Shown piece after piece: positions 46,939 to 60,426 of a stretch of 64,000 nucleotides of DNA. The stretch spans positions 1-64,000 of the forward strand of contig NZ_BJFN01000005.1 in assembly GCF_014189855.1 (NCBI RefSeq), written 5' to 3'. The notes under the pieces were generated by a model that saw only the letters and a program-made list of their open reading frames with translations, did no database searches and was not told the origin of the DNA. This stretch comes from Buttiauxella sp. A111 (GTDB taxonomy: Bacteria > Pseudomonadota > Gammaproteobacteria > Enterobacterales > Enterobacteriaceae). The translations under genes were made by a program, and so were the position numbers. The stretch's first letter is position 1, and each line of letters begins with the position of its first letter.

Positions 46939-48585
46939 TCAGGTCTTTTTCTTATCGCGGCTGTGTAAGCCACGTTTCTCAAGACCGCGATAAATCAGCT
47001 GCTGCTGGATGATGGTCACTGTGTTACTGACGATATAGTACAGTACCAGGCCTGACGGGAACCACAGGAAGAACACCGTGAAGATGACCGGCATAAAGGT
47101 CATGATCTTCTGCTGCATCGGGTCGGTCACTGTGGTAGGCGACATCTTCTGAATGAAGAACATCGTCAAGCCCATCAGGATCGGCAGGATGTAGTACGGG
47201 TCTTGTGCAGACAAGTCATGGATCCACAGTGCGAACGGCGCATGGCGCAATTCCACAGAACCCATCAGCATGTAGTACAACGCCAGGAAGATTGGCATCT
47301 GGATAACCAGCGGGAGACAACCACCCAGCGGGTTAACCTTCTCAGCTTTATACAACGCCATCATTTCCTGACTCTGGCGTTGCTTGTCGTCACCAATACG
47401 TTCACGCATAGCGGCCAGTTTCGGCTGCAACATACGCATTTTCGCCATGGAGGTGTACTGCGCTTTAGTCAGCGGGTACATGATGCCACGAACGATAAAG
47501 GTGATAACGATAATGGAGAAGCCCCAGTTACCGATGAAACCGTGAATGAATTTCAACAGCTTGAACAGCGGCTGAGAAATAAACCACAACCAACCATAAT
47601 CCACAGTCAGGTCAAGGTGCGGCGCAACGGCTGCCATTTTGTCCTGAATTTCCGGGCCAACCCACAGGGTGCTACCCAGTTGAGCTGTTTGGCCTGGCTG
47701 AACCAGTTGTGGTGCGGATTTATAACCAATCGCCGCCACATCATTGCTCAGTTTGGTGGTATAGAAGTTGTTAGTACCCTGATTACGCGGAACCCACGCT
47801 GTTGCGAAATACTGCTGCAACATCGCAACCCAGCCATTGCTGGCGTTAACGTTCAGGTTTTCACCGTCAGCGATAGTATCGAATTTATATTTTTCGTATT
47901 TCGCATCAGGCGTTGAGTACGCAGCGCCACGGAAGGTATGCAACGCAAAGTTGTTGCTTCCAGTATCGCGATGCGAAGGCAGATTGATGGACTGCTTCAA
48001 CTGACCAAAGGTAGCCAGCTCCAGCGGTTTCTCACCGGCATTCTTCACGTTGTAATCCACGCTTACCGCGAACTCGCCGCGTTTCAGGGTGAAGGATTTA
48101 GTGAAGACGTTGCCCGCCGCATCAGTATAAGTCATTGGAATAACAAGTTCGTTCTGGCCTTCTGGCAGTACGAAGCTGTCGCTTTCAACGTTGTACAGTG
48201 GGCGATCACCATTAGCCGGGTTATCTGGGCCATCACGACCGGTCAGGCCACTTTGAGCCTGGTAGATAAACTCTGGCGTCGTTTCCAGTAACTGGAACGG
48301 CTCATTAGATTTGAGCTCTTTCGGGTAGGTCAGCAACTGTGCCTGCTCAACATCACCACCACGGGTGTTGATGGAAAGCTCAAGGACGTCAGTTTTAACC
48401 GTGATGATTTTTCCCTGGCCACTGGTCGGCACACCCTGGCTTGCGGCATTACCTGCTGCGGTGGTCGTAGTCTGCGTGGTCTGTTGCACCTGTGGTTTTG
48501 GAGCGTGATCCTGCTCCCAGGCTTGCCAGATCATGAAAGACACGAACAACAAAGCGATGAGAAAGAGATTGCGTTGCGAATCCAT
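46939..48585 (-). CDS. yidC: Membrane protein insertase YidC
   Basis: A 548-residue Oxa1-family insertase, the E. coli length. The first helix ([17 protein letters not shown]) is followed by a large periplasmic domain, then five conserved helices. The hydrophilic-groove arginine lies in [20 protein letters not shown]. It inserts proteins alone, such as the c subunit of ATP synthase encoded in this window, or with SecYEG. It lies 2 bp after yidD. Confidence 0.98.
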   Translation of the reverse strand: MDSQRNLFLIALLFVSFMIWQAWEQDHAPKPQVQQTTQTTTTAAGNAASQGVPTSGQGKIITVKTDVLELSINTRGGDVEQAQLLTYPKELKSNEPFQLLETTPEFIYQAQSGLTGRDGPDNPANGDRPLYNVESDSFVLPEGQNELVIPMTYTDAAGNVFTKSFTLKRGEFAVSVDYNVKNAGEKPLELATFGQLKQSINLPSHRDTGSNNFALHTFRGAAYSTPDAKYEKYKFDTIADGENLNVNASNGWVAMLQQYFATAWVPRNQGTNNFYTTKLSNDVAAIGYKSAPQLVQPGQTAQLGSTLWVGPEIQDKMAAVAPHLDLTVDYGWLWFISQPLFKLLKFIHGFIGNWGFSIIVITFIVRGIMYPLTKAQYTSMAKMRMLQPKLAAMRERIGDDKQRQSQEMMALYKAEKVNPLGGCLPLVIQMPIFLALYYMLMGSVELRHAPFALWIHDLSAQDPYYILPILMGLTMFFIQKMSPTTVTDPMQQKIMTFMPVIFTVFFLWFPSGLVLYYIVSNTVTIIQQQLIYRGLEKRGLHSRDKKKT

Positions 48586-48587
48586 CG

Positions 48588-48845
48588 TTAGTGTTCTCTG
48601 GTATCAAAAGGTCCAGGTGGGACGGGATCGTCTCCACCGGGGTTCAAAGGGTGGCATTTTAATACGCGTTTCACTGTCAACCAACTGCCTTTTAACACCC
48701 CAAACCTGCGCAATGCCTCAATTCCGTAGTGAGAACAGGTAGGAGTGAAACGACAATGCGGCCCGAGAAGCGGACTTATCAGGCGCTGATAGACCCTAAT
48801 CAGGCCTATCAGGAGCCGGGAGACAGGCGACAGTGACGGCGCCAT
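48588..48845 (-). CDS. yidD: Membrane protein insertion efficiency factor YidD
   Basis: An 85-residue protein with an N-terminal amphipathic helix ([18 protein letters not shown]) and a cysteine/histidine-containing core ([23 protein letters not shown]). Same length as in E. coli. It overlaps rnpA by 37 bp, the conserved arrangement. Confidence 0.95.
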   Translation of the reverse strand: MAPSLSPVSRLLIGLIRVYQRLISPLLGPHCRFTPTCSHYGIEALRRFGVLKGSWLTVKRVLKCHPLNPGGDDPVPPGPFDTREH

Positions 48846-49168
48846 AACTTTTCCAATGCTTCCGATAAAGCCCGGTTATCCAGGTCTGCAACCCCTTTCT
48901 TAGCCACTACCACGAAATCCATTGGAGGAAGTTCGTGTTGACGCAAACGGAAACTCTCACGCGTCAGACGTTTAATCCGATTGCGTTCGTGTGCACGTTT
49001 AACATTTTTCTTAGCGACTGTAAGACCGATGCGGGGATGCCCCAGCGAATTAAGGCGGCCGAGGATGGTGATTTGCGGCGTGCCAGCCCGTTGAGGTTGC
49101 TGGAAGACGAAAGTGAAATGAGTGGGAGTTAACAAGCGTAACTCCCTGGGAAATGCGAGCTTAACCAC
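48809..49168 (-). CDS. rnpA: Ribonuclease P protein component
   Basis: A 119-residue basic protein with the RNR motif [14 protein letters not shown] that contacts RNase P RNA. GTG start, as in E. coli. Translated after rpmH and overlapping yidD. Confidence 0.97.
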   Translation of the reverse strand: MVKLAFPRELRLLTPTHFTFVFQQPQRAGTPQITILGRLNSLGHPRIGLTVAKKNVKRAHERNRIKRLTRESFRLRQHELPPMDFVVVAKKGVADLDNRALSEALEKLWRRHCRLSPGS

Positions 49169-49185
49169 TCAGGGGTTAGCTTTTA

Positions 49186-49338
<153 letters not shown>

Positions 49339-49429
49339 CTAAACTTGGATAAATTTCACTGGGTTAGCGCAGAGCCTTGCATAAACTGCAAACGACTTAC
49401 GCCTCAGTGTGGCTGATTAAAGAGGCCGG

Positions 49430-49458
49430 ATTGTAATAATTGTACACTCCGGAGTCAA
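49430..49458 (-). promoter_or_regulatory. rpmH promoter
   Basis: On the minus strand TTGACT (49458-49453), a 17-bp spacer and TACAAT (49435-49430) make a near-consensus sigma-70 promoter about 100 bp before rpmH. Confidence 0.88.
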
Positions 49459-49953
49459 TTCTCTTTCCTTATTTCCCGTGCCTTAATTCGCTTTTTGACC
49501 CTAAAAACGACCAGGATCTGTCCAAAATAAAGCCGTGGTGACACGCGACGGGTGTGGAATTATACGGCCTCCCCATTAAAGCGCAAGGATCGACAGGGAT
49601 CTTCCTTAGATCAGTTAAGACGATTTTGTGCGCTAGTCATTAAATTTTCCAATATAGGAATGTAAAGCACTGCGCGTCTGGCAGGATCGTTTACACTTAG
49701 ACTCCACAAAATAGCCCTGTGGATAAATCGGGAAGAAACTGTGAGAAACAGAAGATCTCTGGCGCACTTTAGGCTATGATCCGCGGTCCCGATCGTGATC
49801 CTTTAGCGTTCACCCTGGGGTAAACCGCAGATAGCGGTTCGCACGCTTCCCGTACCGGGGTTCCGTTGAGGAAGAGTCGGCGTGCGTCAACAATCATGAA
49901 TATAAACTTTCAGTCTTCGTCATTTTATCGACTTTGTTCGAGTGGAGTCCGCC
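49459..49953. promoter_or_regulatory. dnaA promoter region with DnaA box
   Basis: About 500 bp of divergent control region between rpmH and dnaA. A consensus DnaA box (TTATCCACA on the minus strand) lies at 49718-49726, 228 bp before the dnaA start, as in the autoregulated E. coli gene. GATC sites cluster at 49609-49800. I do not mark individual dnaA promoters. Confidence 0.75.
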
Positions 49954-51342
49954 GTGTCACTTTCGCTTTGGCAGCAGTGTCTTGCCCGATTGCAGGATGA
50001 GTTACCAGCCACAGAATTCAGTATGTGGATACGCCCCCTACAGGCGGAACTGAGCGATAACACGCTGGCCCTGTATGCGCCAAACCGTTTTGTTCTCGAC
50101 TGGGTACGAGATAAGTACCTTAATAATATCAACGGATTGCTCAACGATTTTTGCGGCACAGATGCGCCCGCATTGCGTTTTGAAGTAGGCAGCAAACCGG
50201 TCAGCCAGACGTTAAATCAGCAGGCAGTTGCTACCGCACCAGCACATGCACAAATGGCGCGCCCTACAGCCCCGATGCGCCCAAGTTGGGATAACCTCCC
50301 TGCTCCTGCTGAGCAGTTATACCGTTCTAACGTCAATGTAAAACATACTTTCGATAACTTCGTTGAGGGTAAATCGAACCAACTGGCCCGCGCGGCGGCG
50401 CGTCAGGTGGCGGATAACCCAGGCGGAGCTTATAACCCTTTGTTCCTTTATGGCGGCACGGGCCTGGGTAAAACGCACCTGTTGCACGCTGTGGGTAACG
50501 GTATTATTGCGCGCAAGCCGAATGCGAAAGTGGTGTATATGCACTCCGAACGCTTCGTGCAAGATATGGTAAAAGCGCTGCAAAATAACGCCATTGAAGA
50601 GTTCAAACGTTACTACCGTTCTGTTGATGCGCTGCTAATTGATGACATTCAATTCTTTGCTAATAAAGAGCGCTCACAAGAAGAGTTTTTCCACACCTTT
50701 AATGCCCTGCTCGAAGGCAACCAACAGATCATTCTGACCTCGGATCGCTATCCAAAAGAGATCAATGGGGTTGAAGATCGTCTGAAATCTCGCTTCGGTT
50801 GGGGATTAACGGTTGCTATCGAGCCGCCAGAACTGGAAACGCGAGTTGCGATCCTGATGAAAAAAGCAGATGAGAACGACATTCGTCTGCCAGGCGAAGT
50901 TGCCTTCTTTATTGCTAAGCGTTTACGTTCGAACGTGCGTGAACTGGAAGGGGCATTGAACCGTGTTATCGCTAACGCCAACTTTACTGGCCGGGCGATT
51001 ACTATCGACTTCGTGCGCGAAGCACTGCGTGATCTGCTTGCGCTGCAAGAGAAGCTCGTCACCATCGACAATATTCAGAAGACGGTGGCGGAGTACTATA
51101 AAATAAAGGTTGCTGACCTGTTGTCTAAACGTCGTTCCCGTTCGGTTGCCCGTCCACGTCAAATGGCGATGGCGCTGGCGAAGGAGTTGACGAACCATAG
51201 CTTGCCAGAGATCGGCGATGCCTTTGGTGGCCGCGACCATACTACGGTTCTCCATGCCTGCCGTAAGATTGAGCAGTTGCGTGAAGAAAGCCACGACATC
51301 AAAGAAGATTTCTCCAACTTAATCAGAACATTATCTTCGTGA
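49954..51342 (+). CDS. dnaA: Replication initiator DnaA
   Basis: A 462-residue AAA+ initiator. Domain I (1-86), a variable linker, then the ATPase with Walker [12 protein letters not shown] and Walker [10 protein letters not shown], and the C-terminal DNA-binding domain with the signature [16 protein letters not shown]. It uses GTG at 49954 ([16 protein letters not shown]), as in E. coli. It is five residues shorter than E. coli DnaA, in the domain II linker. Confidence 0.98.
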   Translation: MSLSLWQQCLARLQDELPATEFSMWIRPLQAELSDNTLALYAPNRFVLDWVRDKYLNNINGLLNDFCGTDAPALRFEVGSKPVSQTLNQQAVATAPAHAQMARPTAPMRPSWDNLPAPAEQLYRSNVNVKHTFDNFVEGKSNQLARAAARQVADNPGGAYNPLFLYGGTGLGKTHLLHAVGNGIIARKPNAKVVYMHSERFVQDMVKALQNNAIEEFKRYYRSVDALLIDDIQFFANKERSQEEFFHTFNALLEGNQQIILTSDRYPKEINGVEDRLKSRFGWGLTVAIEPPELETRVAILMKKADENDIRLPGEVAFFIAKRLRSNVRELEGALNRVIANANFTGRAITIDFVREALRDLLALQEKLVTIDNIQKTVAEYYKIKVADLLSKRRSRSVARPRQMAMALAKELTNHSLPEIGDAFGGRDHTTVLHACRKIEQLREESHDIKEDFSNLIRTLSS

Positions 51343-51346
51343 CGCT

Positions 51347-52447
51347 ATGAAATTTACCGTTGAACGTGAAACTTTATTAAAACCGCTGCAACAGGTGAGT
51401 GGCCCATTAGGTGGCCGTCCGACGTTACCGATTCTCGGCAACCTGCTGTTGCAAGTCGCGGATGGAGCACTCTCATTAACAGGTACAGACCTGGAAATGG
51501 AGATGGTGGCGCGTGTCGCATTGGTGCAGCCGCATGAAGCGGGTGCCACAACGGTGCCTGCGCGTAAATTTTTCGACATCTGTCGCGGTTTGCCAGAAGG
51601 CGCGGAAATAGCTGTACAGCTTGAGGGCGATCGCATGTTAGTGCGCTCCGGGCGCAGCCGTTTCTCGCTCTCGACGCTACCAGCGGCTGATTTCCCGAAT
51701 CTGGACGACTGGCAGAGCGAAGTAGAATTCACGCTCCCGCAAGCGACCATGAAACGCCTGATTGAAGCGACTCAGTTTTCTATGGCACATCAGGACGTTC
51801 GCTATTACCTGAACGGCATGTTGTTTGAAACTGAAGGCGAAGAACTGCGCACCGTGGCGACCGATGGTCACCGTCTGGCGGTGTGCTCTATGCCGGTGGG
51901 TCAGTCCTTGCCTAGCCATTCGGTGATCGTGCCGCGTAAAGGCGTGATTGAACTGATGCGTATGCTGGACGGCGGCGATAGCCCGCTGCGTATACAAATT
52001 GGTAGCAACAACATCCGTGCTCACGTTGGTGACTTTATCTTCACTTCTAAGCTGGTTGATGGCCGTTTCCCGGATTATCGCCGCGTGTTGCCGAAGAATC
52101 CGGACAAACACCTGGATGCCAGCTGTGATTTGCTGAAACAAGCGTTTTCGCGTGCGGCGATTCTCTCGAACGAGAAATTCCGCGGTGTGCGTCTGCAAGT
52201 CAGTGAAAACCAATTGAAGATCACGGCGAACAACCCTGAGCAGGAAGAAGCCGAAGAGATTCTGGACGTCACTTATGACGGCACGGATATGGAAATTGGT
52301 TTCAACGTCAGCTATGTGCTGGATGTTCTGAATGCACTGAAGTGCGAGAACGTACGCATTTTACTGACCGACTCCGTTTCTAGTGTGCAGATTGAAGATG
52401 CAGCTTCTCAGGCCGCGGCGTACGTTGTGATGCCAATGAGACTGTAG
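51347..52447 (+). CDS. dnaN: DNA polymerase III sliding clamp (beta)
   Basis: A 366-residue clamp subunit, the E. coli length, made of three repeated folds and ending AAYVVMPMRL. It starts 4 bp after dnaA and ends directly at the recF start codon. Confidence 0.98.
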   Translation: MKFTVERETLLKPLQQVSGPLGGRPTLPILGNLLLQVADGALSLTGTDLEMEMVARVALVQPHEAGATTVPARKFFDICRGLPEGAEIAVQLEGDRMLVRSGRSRFSLSTLPAADFPNLDDWQSEVEFTLPQATMKRLIEATQFSMAHQDVRYYLNGMLFETEGEELRTVATDGHRLAVCSMPVGQSLPSHSVIVPRKGVIELMRMLDGGDSPLRIQIGSNNIRAHVGDFIFTSKLVDGRFPDYRRVLPKNPDKHLDASCDLLKQAFSRAAILSNEKFRGVRLQVSENQLKITANNPEQEEAEEILDVTYDGTDMEIGFNVSYVLDVLNALKCENVRILLTDSVSSVQIEDAASQAAAYVVMPMRL

Positions 52448-55964
<3,517 letters not shown>

Positions 55965-55965
55965 G

Positions 55966-56868
55966 TCAGATCATGCTGGTGGGCAATCTGCTCACCAGCA
56001 TATCTATCACCAGCCGGGTTTTTAGCGGCAGGTGGGGGGTCTGGAGCCAAAGCGCATGGCTTTCATAGACACTTTCCCGATAATCACACAGCACCCGCAC
56101 CAGCTTCCCTGTTTGCAACTCATCCTCAATGAGCCAGTCTGGCAACAATGCAATTCCAAACCCCGATAACGCCGTATCGGCGATAGCTTGCAATTCATCC
56201 ATCAAAAAGCGTGATTTCGGGACAAATTCCCTTTTCTGACCGTTATCTTCGGGAATAATCCAGTGGTGGGGCACCCCTGCATTGATGTAGTTAATCACTT
56301 CATGTTGCGATAAATCTTCTATCGTTTGTGGTTTGCCTCGCTGCATCAAATAGCTCGGTGACGCACAAATAATCATGCGGTGTGAACCGATACGTCGTGC
56401 GACAAGACCGCTACTATCAGGCAATTTCCCGTTACGAATCACCAGATCCAATCTATCTTCCACCAGGTCAGAGACTCTGTCGCTAAACAACAATTCCATT
56501 GCCAAATCTGGATTCTGGCTCGCAAATTCCGTCAGTAATGGCGCGATACACATTCGCCCATAAAGCACGGGCATTGAGATGCGTAACCGTCCACTGACGT
56601 TCTTTTTTCCACTGTCGAGTAAGGTTTTTGCGGTATCTATTTCTTCCAGTGCCCGCAAGCAGTGCTCATAGAAAAGTGTCCCGTCTTCGGTTAATGCGAG
56701 GCTGCGCGTGGTGCGATGAAACAGCCGAACGCCCAGCCGCTGCTCAAGTTGGGAAATGTTTTTGCCGACGGCTGAACGTGAGAGATGCAAACGCGTTGCC
56801 GCAAGCGAGAAACTACCCGCCTCAACGGCCGTAACGAAAACAGAAATTCCTTTCAGTTGCTCGCTCAT
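55966..56868 (-). CDS. LysR-family transcriptional regulator
   Basis: A 300-residue LysR regulator. The winged helix-turn-helix (FSLAATRLHLSRSAVGKNISQLEQRLGVRLFHRTTRSL) and a periplasmic-binding-like effector domain are complete. I chose MSEQLKGISVFVTAVEAG at 56868. It diverges from an oxidoreductase gene 112 bp away, its likely target. Not present at this point in E. coli K-12. Confidence 0.85.
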   Translation of the reverse strand: MSEQLKGISVFVTAVEAGSFSLAATRLHLSRSAVGKNISQLEQRLGVRLFHRTTRSLALTEDGTLFYEHCLRALEEIDTAKTLLDSGKKNVSGRLRISMPVLYGRMCIAPLLTEFASQNPDLAMELLFSDRVSDLVEDRLDLVIRNGKLPDSSGLVARRIGSHRMIICASPSYLMQRGKPQTIEDLSQHEVINYINAGVPHHWIIPEDNGQKREFVPKSRFLMDELQAIADTALSGFGIALLPDWLIEDELQTGKLVRVLCDYRESVYESHALWLQTPHLPLKTRLVIDMLVSRLPTSMI

Positions 56869-56980
56869 TCTTTGTATCCATTCTGGAATCAATGCAGAGA
56901 AAATCTATCGCCACTGGTTATGTATGGTCAACGATATACTTCGGATTGTGATGAATTAACCGTAATCGTTGGAGCAAATG

Positions 56981-58006
56981 ATGAGCCAAACAATGCAACT
57001 CTGGGCCATGAATGTCGTGGGGCGCGAAAATCTGGCGCTTTCTACTGTACCTATTCCCAACCCTGGCCCCGGTGAGGTTTTGGTCCGGGTCAATGCAGTC
57101 TCACTCAATTACCGCGACAAAATGGTGATTGATGGCACGATGCCATTGCCGCTTCCTTTCCCCTTTACCCCAGCATCAGACATGGCAGGTGTAGTGGAAA
57201 AAATCGGTGAAGGTGTGACGCGTTTCCAGGAGGGGTCGCGTGTTATTTCGACCTTTTCACCCGACTGGATTGACGGCAAGCCAAACGGCAACGCGCGCAC
57301 TCCGCCATATCGCACGCTCGGTGGGGTTTACCAGGGAATGCTGGCGGAATACGTTGTTATGAGCGAAAACTGGCTGGTGGCATCCCCTGAAACTCTCGAT
57401 GATATTCAGGCCAGCACATTGCCCTGCGCAGGGCTTACCGCCTGGTTTGCGTTAGTTGAGCGCGGGGGATTACGTGCCGGGCAAACAGTGCTGGTACAGG
57501 GAACCGGCGGTGTTTCTATGTTTGCTCTGCAAATCGCTAAAGCTCATGGGGCCCAGGTGTTTGTGACCTCCGGTAGCGATGAAAAACTGGCTCGCGCCCA
57601 GGCGTTGGGAGCGGATCATGGCATTAATCGTTTGCAGGGTGATTGGGTGGATGCCATTTACGAACTGACCCAGGAGCACGGAATCGATCATATTATCGAA
57701 ACAGTGGGTGGGGAAAACCTGAGTCATTCTCTACGTGCGGTGGCGGTGCATGGGCGCATATCGGTGATTGGCGTACTTGAAGGTTTTGAATTCTCAGGCC
57801 CGGTGGGTGAGCTCTTACTGAAATCACCGACGATTCAGGGGATTGGTGTCGGCCATCGCCGGGCACTTGAAGATTTCGTCCGTGCGATTGATGCCAACGG
57901 CCTGAAACCGGTCATCGAAACGCACTACCGTTTTGACGAACTCCCACAGGCGCTGGCGCATCTTGATCGCGGTGCGTTCGGCAAAATCGTCTTAACTCGC
58001 TCGTGA
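56981..58006 (+). CDS. Medium-chain NAD(P)-dependent alcohol dehydrogenase/quinone oxidoreductase-like protein
   Basis: A 341-residue MDR-superfamily protein. GroES-like N-terminal half (PGPGEVLVRVNAVSLNYRD) and Rossmann half (VLVQGTGGVSMFALQIAKAHGA). The catalytic and structural zinc cysteines of classical alcohol dehydrogenases are absent, so it is more likely a zinc-free quinone/enone reductase. Start at 56981 is supported by GGAG 6 bp upstream; an ATG one codon earlier is the alternative. Substrate unknown; likely controlled by the divergent LysR protein. Confidence 0.82.
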   Translation: MSQTMQLWAMNVVGRENLALSTVPIPNPGPGEVLVRVNAVSLNYRDKMVIDGTMPLPLPFPFTPASDMAGVVEKIGEGVTRFQEGSRVISTFSPDWIDGKPNGNARTPPYRTLGGVYQGMLAEYVVMSENWLVASPETLDDIQASTLPCAGLTAWFALVERGGLRAGQTVLVQGTGGVSMFALQIAKAHGAQVFVTSGSDEKLARAQALGADHGINRLQGDWVDAIYELTQEHGIDHIIETVGGENLSHSLRAVAVHGRISVIGVLEGFEFSGPVGELLLKSPTIQGIGVGHRRALEDFVRAIDANGLKPVIETHYRFDELPQALAHLDRGAFGKIVLTRS

Positions 58007-58054
58007 TTGACTACACTTCTATTGCACACTTCGTGATTGCAAGAGGACACGGTC

Positions 58055-58444
58055 ATGGGCTTTTTCGATCAAGTTACTGGCATGATGGGGGGTGGCGATG
58101 CAGGTAAATTCAAAGTCATCCTAACGTGGATAAATGAACAAGGCGGTATTCAGGCAATACTTGAACAGTTTCGGGAAAAGGGGTACTCAGATATTGTCAC
58201 CTCATGGTTAAGCGGCGCACATAATCAAAGCGTTAGCCCTGAGCAGGTGCAAGAGGTGCTGGGCATGCCCGCAATCAGTGGACTGGCTGAGAAACTGGGA
58301 ATTGATGTGGGAAGCGCATCTCAACTGCTGTCAGAGCAGTTCCCAAAAATAGTCGATACCTTATCACCAGCAGGTGAAGTCGCTCATGACGAAGACTTGC
58401 TGACTAAAGGCTTCCATATGCTGAAGGATAAATTCTTCAGCTAG
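58055..58444 (+). CDS. yidB: DUF937 protein YidB
   Basis: A 129-residue protein of the YidB family (E. coli about 132). It has a glycine-rich N-terminus (MGFFDQVTGMMGGGDAG) and repeats of a short helical unit (VQEVLGMPAISGLAEKLGID). No known function. ATG at 58055 after AGAGGACACGGTC. Confidence 0.88.
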   Translation: MGFFDQVTGMMGGGDAGKFKVILTWINEQGGIQAILEQFREKGYSDIVTSWLSGAHNQSVSPEQVQEVLGMPAISGLAEKLGIDVGSASQLLSEQFPKIVDTLSPAGEVAHDEDLLTKGFHMLKDKFFS

Positions 58445-58448
58445 CTGA

Positions 58449-58493
58449 AAAACGCCACTCACGCTTTTTATTTGCAGTACTGGGTGGCGTTTT
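58449..58493 (+). terminator. Probable yidB terminator
   Basis: AAAACGCCAC (58449-58458) and GTGGCGTTTT (58484-58493) pair over a 25-nt loop, ending in T. The long loop lowers confidence. Confidence 0.6.
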
Positions 58494-58592
58494 CTTGTGT
58501 ATAAAACGGACCTTTTTAACGTGAAACGTAGCGCTATTTTTGCGGGCTTAATCGCGTTAGCATGAGATAAACTCATTACCTCAGAAAATCCC

Positions 58593-59411
58593 ATGCCTAT
58601 AAAACTCATTGCTATTGATATGGACGGCACATTACTGCTGCCGGACCACACCATTTCTCCAGCCGTTAAAGCCGCCATCGCCAGTGCGCGCGAACAGGGT
58701 GTTAACGTTGTTTTGTGTACCGGACGCCCTTTTGCAGGTGTTGAGAGCTATCTCAGAGAGCTGCACATGGATAAGCCGAATGACTATTGCATCACCTATA
58801 ACGGTGCATTGGTACAAAAGGCGAGCGACGGCAGCACCGTCGCGCAAACGGCGCTGAGCTACGATGATTACCGCTATCTGGAACAACTTTCCCGTGATGT
58901 GGGTACCCACTTCCATGCGCTGGACAGGCATACGCTGTACACCGCGAACCGTGACATCAGCTACTACACCGTTCATGAATCCTTTATCGCCAATATCCCG
59001 CTGGTATTCAGTGAGCCAGAAAATATGGATAAAAACGGCGCATATCTGAAAGTGATGATGATCGACGAACCCGCCATTCTGGATAAAGCCATCGCTCAAA
59101 TTCCAGATGACGTGTATGAGCGCTATACGCTGCTAAAAAGTTCCCCATATTTCCTCGAGATCCTCGATAAGCGCGTAAACAAAGGCACTGGTGTGAAAGC
59201 GCTGGCTGAAACGCTAGGTATCAAGCAAGAAGAAGTGATGACCCTGGGCGATCAGGAAAACGACATTGCGATGCTGGAATACGCCGGTATTGGCGTCGCG
59301 ATGGAAAATGCGATTGATAAAGTGAAAGAAGTCAGCAACTTCGTCACTAAATCCAACCTGGAAGATGGCGTGGCTTACGCGATTGAGAAGTTTGTACTGA
59401 ATAGATCCTGA
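58593..59411 (+). CDS. yidA: HAD-family sugar phosphatase YidA
   Basis: A 272-residue Cof-type HAD phosphatase (E. coli 270). Nucleophile motif IDMDGTLLLPD, motif II CTGRP, cap domain in the middle, then KGTGVKALAE and acidic motif LGDQENDIAMLEYAGIGVAM. It acts on sugar phosphates such as erythrose 4-phosphate in vitro. Confidence 0.94.
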   Translation: MPIKLIAIDMDGTLLLPDHTISPAVKAAIASAREQGVNVVLCTGRPFAGVESYLRELHMDKPNDYCITYNGALVQKASDGSTVAQTALSYDDYRYLEQLSRDVGTHFHALDRHTLYTANRDISYYTVHESFIANIPLVFSEPENMDKNGAYLKVMMIDEPAILDKAIAQIPDDVYERYTLLKSSPYFLEILDKRVNKGTGVKALAETLGIKQEEVMTLGDQENDIAMLEYAGIGVAMENAIDKVKEVSNFVTKSNLEDGVAYAIEKFVLNRS

Positions 59412-59436
59412 TTTTTCTGTTGAGATAATCCAGCCC

Positions 59437-59467
59437 AGCCCTCAAATTAACTTTTGGGGGCTTTTTT
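59437..59467 (+). terminator. yidA terminator
   Basis: AGCCCTCAAA (59437-59446) pairs, with one G-T, with TTTTGGGGGCT, followed by six T. Confidence 0.8.
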
Positions 59468-59570
59468 CTGGCAAAGTTAGAATATGTAATGCTCCTTAAC
59501 TTATTATATAGTTGTTTTTTAAATTAACCGGGAGTTAACTATCCACTCAAAATATTAAATGGAATTTAAG

Positions 59571-60131
59571 ATGAATAAGCTGAGTGGTGCCGAATGGGTG
59601 AGATACTTCCCTGGAAAAAATAGTATTGATGACCTTAGCCCCGGATTTCGTATGGGGGTCGAGAAATTCTATAAAGCACTTGTACAAGCAGGAGCCAGGG
59701 TGCTCATAGCAGCAACGCTCCGTCCTCCAGAGAGAGCCTATCTTATGCATTGGTCCTGGATGATCGCTAATAGGAAAACGCCACCAAATAAAGTTCCTGA
59801 TTTTAAAGGTGTTAATATCAACTGGGTGCATGAATATGATAGCAAAAGTATAGCCGCTGCTGTTGCAATGGTTAATGCTTATGGCATGCATAACTTACAT
59901 GTAGCTCCTGCATTAAATAGTCGCCATACAGAAGGTAACGCTATTGATATGAATATATCATGGCGTGAAGAACTAAAAATTAAAAATGTATTTGGGGAAT
60001 TGGTTGCTATATCATCACATCCAAATAATGGAATGAATAGAGAGTTACATCAACTTGCTAAGATGTATGGTGTTATTAAATATCATGGCGGTTTTGCTGA
60101 TGAGTCGCATTGGTCTAATGATGGTCGCTAA
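59571..60131 (+). CDS. M15-family peptidoglycan peptidase, candidate antibacterial effector
   Basis: A 186-residue protein with no signal peptide or membrane segment. It has the M15 (VanX/VanY/endolysin-like) pattern: Arg51 in TLRPPERAYLMHW, His119 and Asp126 in SRHTEGNAIDMNI (HxxxxxxD), and Asp177 and His180 in DESHWSNDG (DxxH). The fold is that of L-Ala-D-Glu or D-Ala-D-Ala peptidases. Similar domains are, as I know them, common in phage lysins and behind VgrG/type VI secretion proteins. I chose the ATG at 59571 (GGAATTTAAG upstream); 59559 is possible. The region is A/T-rich and replaces E. coli yidX. A lipoprotein gene overlaps its end. Confidence 0.8.
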   Translation: MNKLSGAEWVRYFPGKNSIDDLSPGFRMGVEKFYKALVQAGARVLIAATLRPPERAYLMHWSWMIANRKTPPNKVPDFKGVNINWVHEYDSKSIAAAVAMVNAYGMHNLHVAPALNSRHTEGNAIDMNISWREELKIKNVFGELVAISSHPNNGMNRELHQLAKMYGVIKYHGGFADESHWSNDGR

Positions 60132-60426
60132 ATTGAAAAAAATAAAATTTATATTAATTTTCTTAATGCTGTTTTGTAATGGTTGCATTGCGGAAATAAA
60201 TAGAAGAAACCCTTCTGATGTTAATTTATTTGTTGAAAATGCTGATGCATGTACACATTTTTCAGGGGAGTGGGATAGTTCTATATCTAAACAAAGGCAG
60301 CAGAAAATAGAAAAAGCAGTCGATAAATATTGCGGATTGGCTAAGAAACAACAAAAAGAGCTCGAGATAAAATATAAAGGGAATAAGAGTATAGAAAAAG
60401 AGCTTTCAAACTATACTTTCGATTAA
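60121..60426 (+). CDS. Small lipoprotein, candidate immunity protein
   Basis: A 101-residue protein starting MVAKLKKIKFILIFLMLFCN. The signal peptide ends in a lipobox-like LFCNGC (lipidated Cys about residue 20), followed by a charged part with two more cysteines (ADACTHFSGEW, DKYCGLA). It overlaps the peptidase gene by 11 bp (14 bp if the ATG at 60118 is used), implying coupled translation. A periplasmic, lipid-anchored product beside a peptidoglycan peptidase is what an immunity protein needs. Very low GC (11 of 60 bases in 60121-60180). I do not recognise a family. Confidence 0.7.
   Translation: MVAKLKKIKFILIFLMLFCNGCIAEINRRNPSDVNLFVENADACTHFSGEWDSSISKQRQQKIEKAVDKYCGLAKKQQKELEIKYKGNKSIEKELSNYTFD

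Noticed and set aside
49942-49953. An upstream GTG as dnaA start
   Set aside because: It would add four residues (MESA) not present in E. coli DnaA; the GTG at 49954 matches the conserved MSLSLWQQ start.
59547-59891. A 114-codon minus-strand gene opposite the M15 peptidase
   Set aside because: No ribosome-binding site or motif; the plus strand has full M15 catalytic residues.
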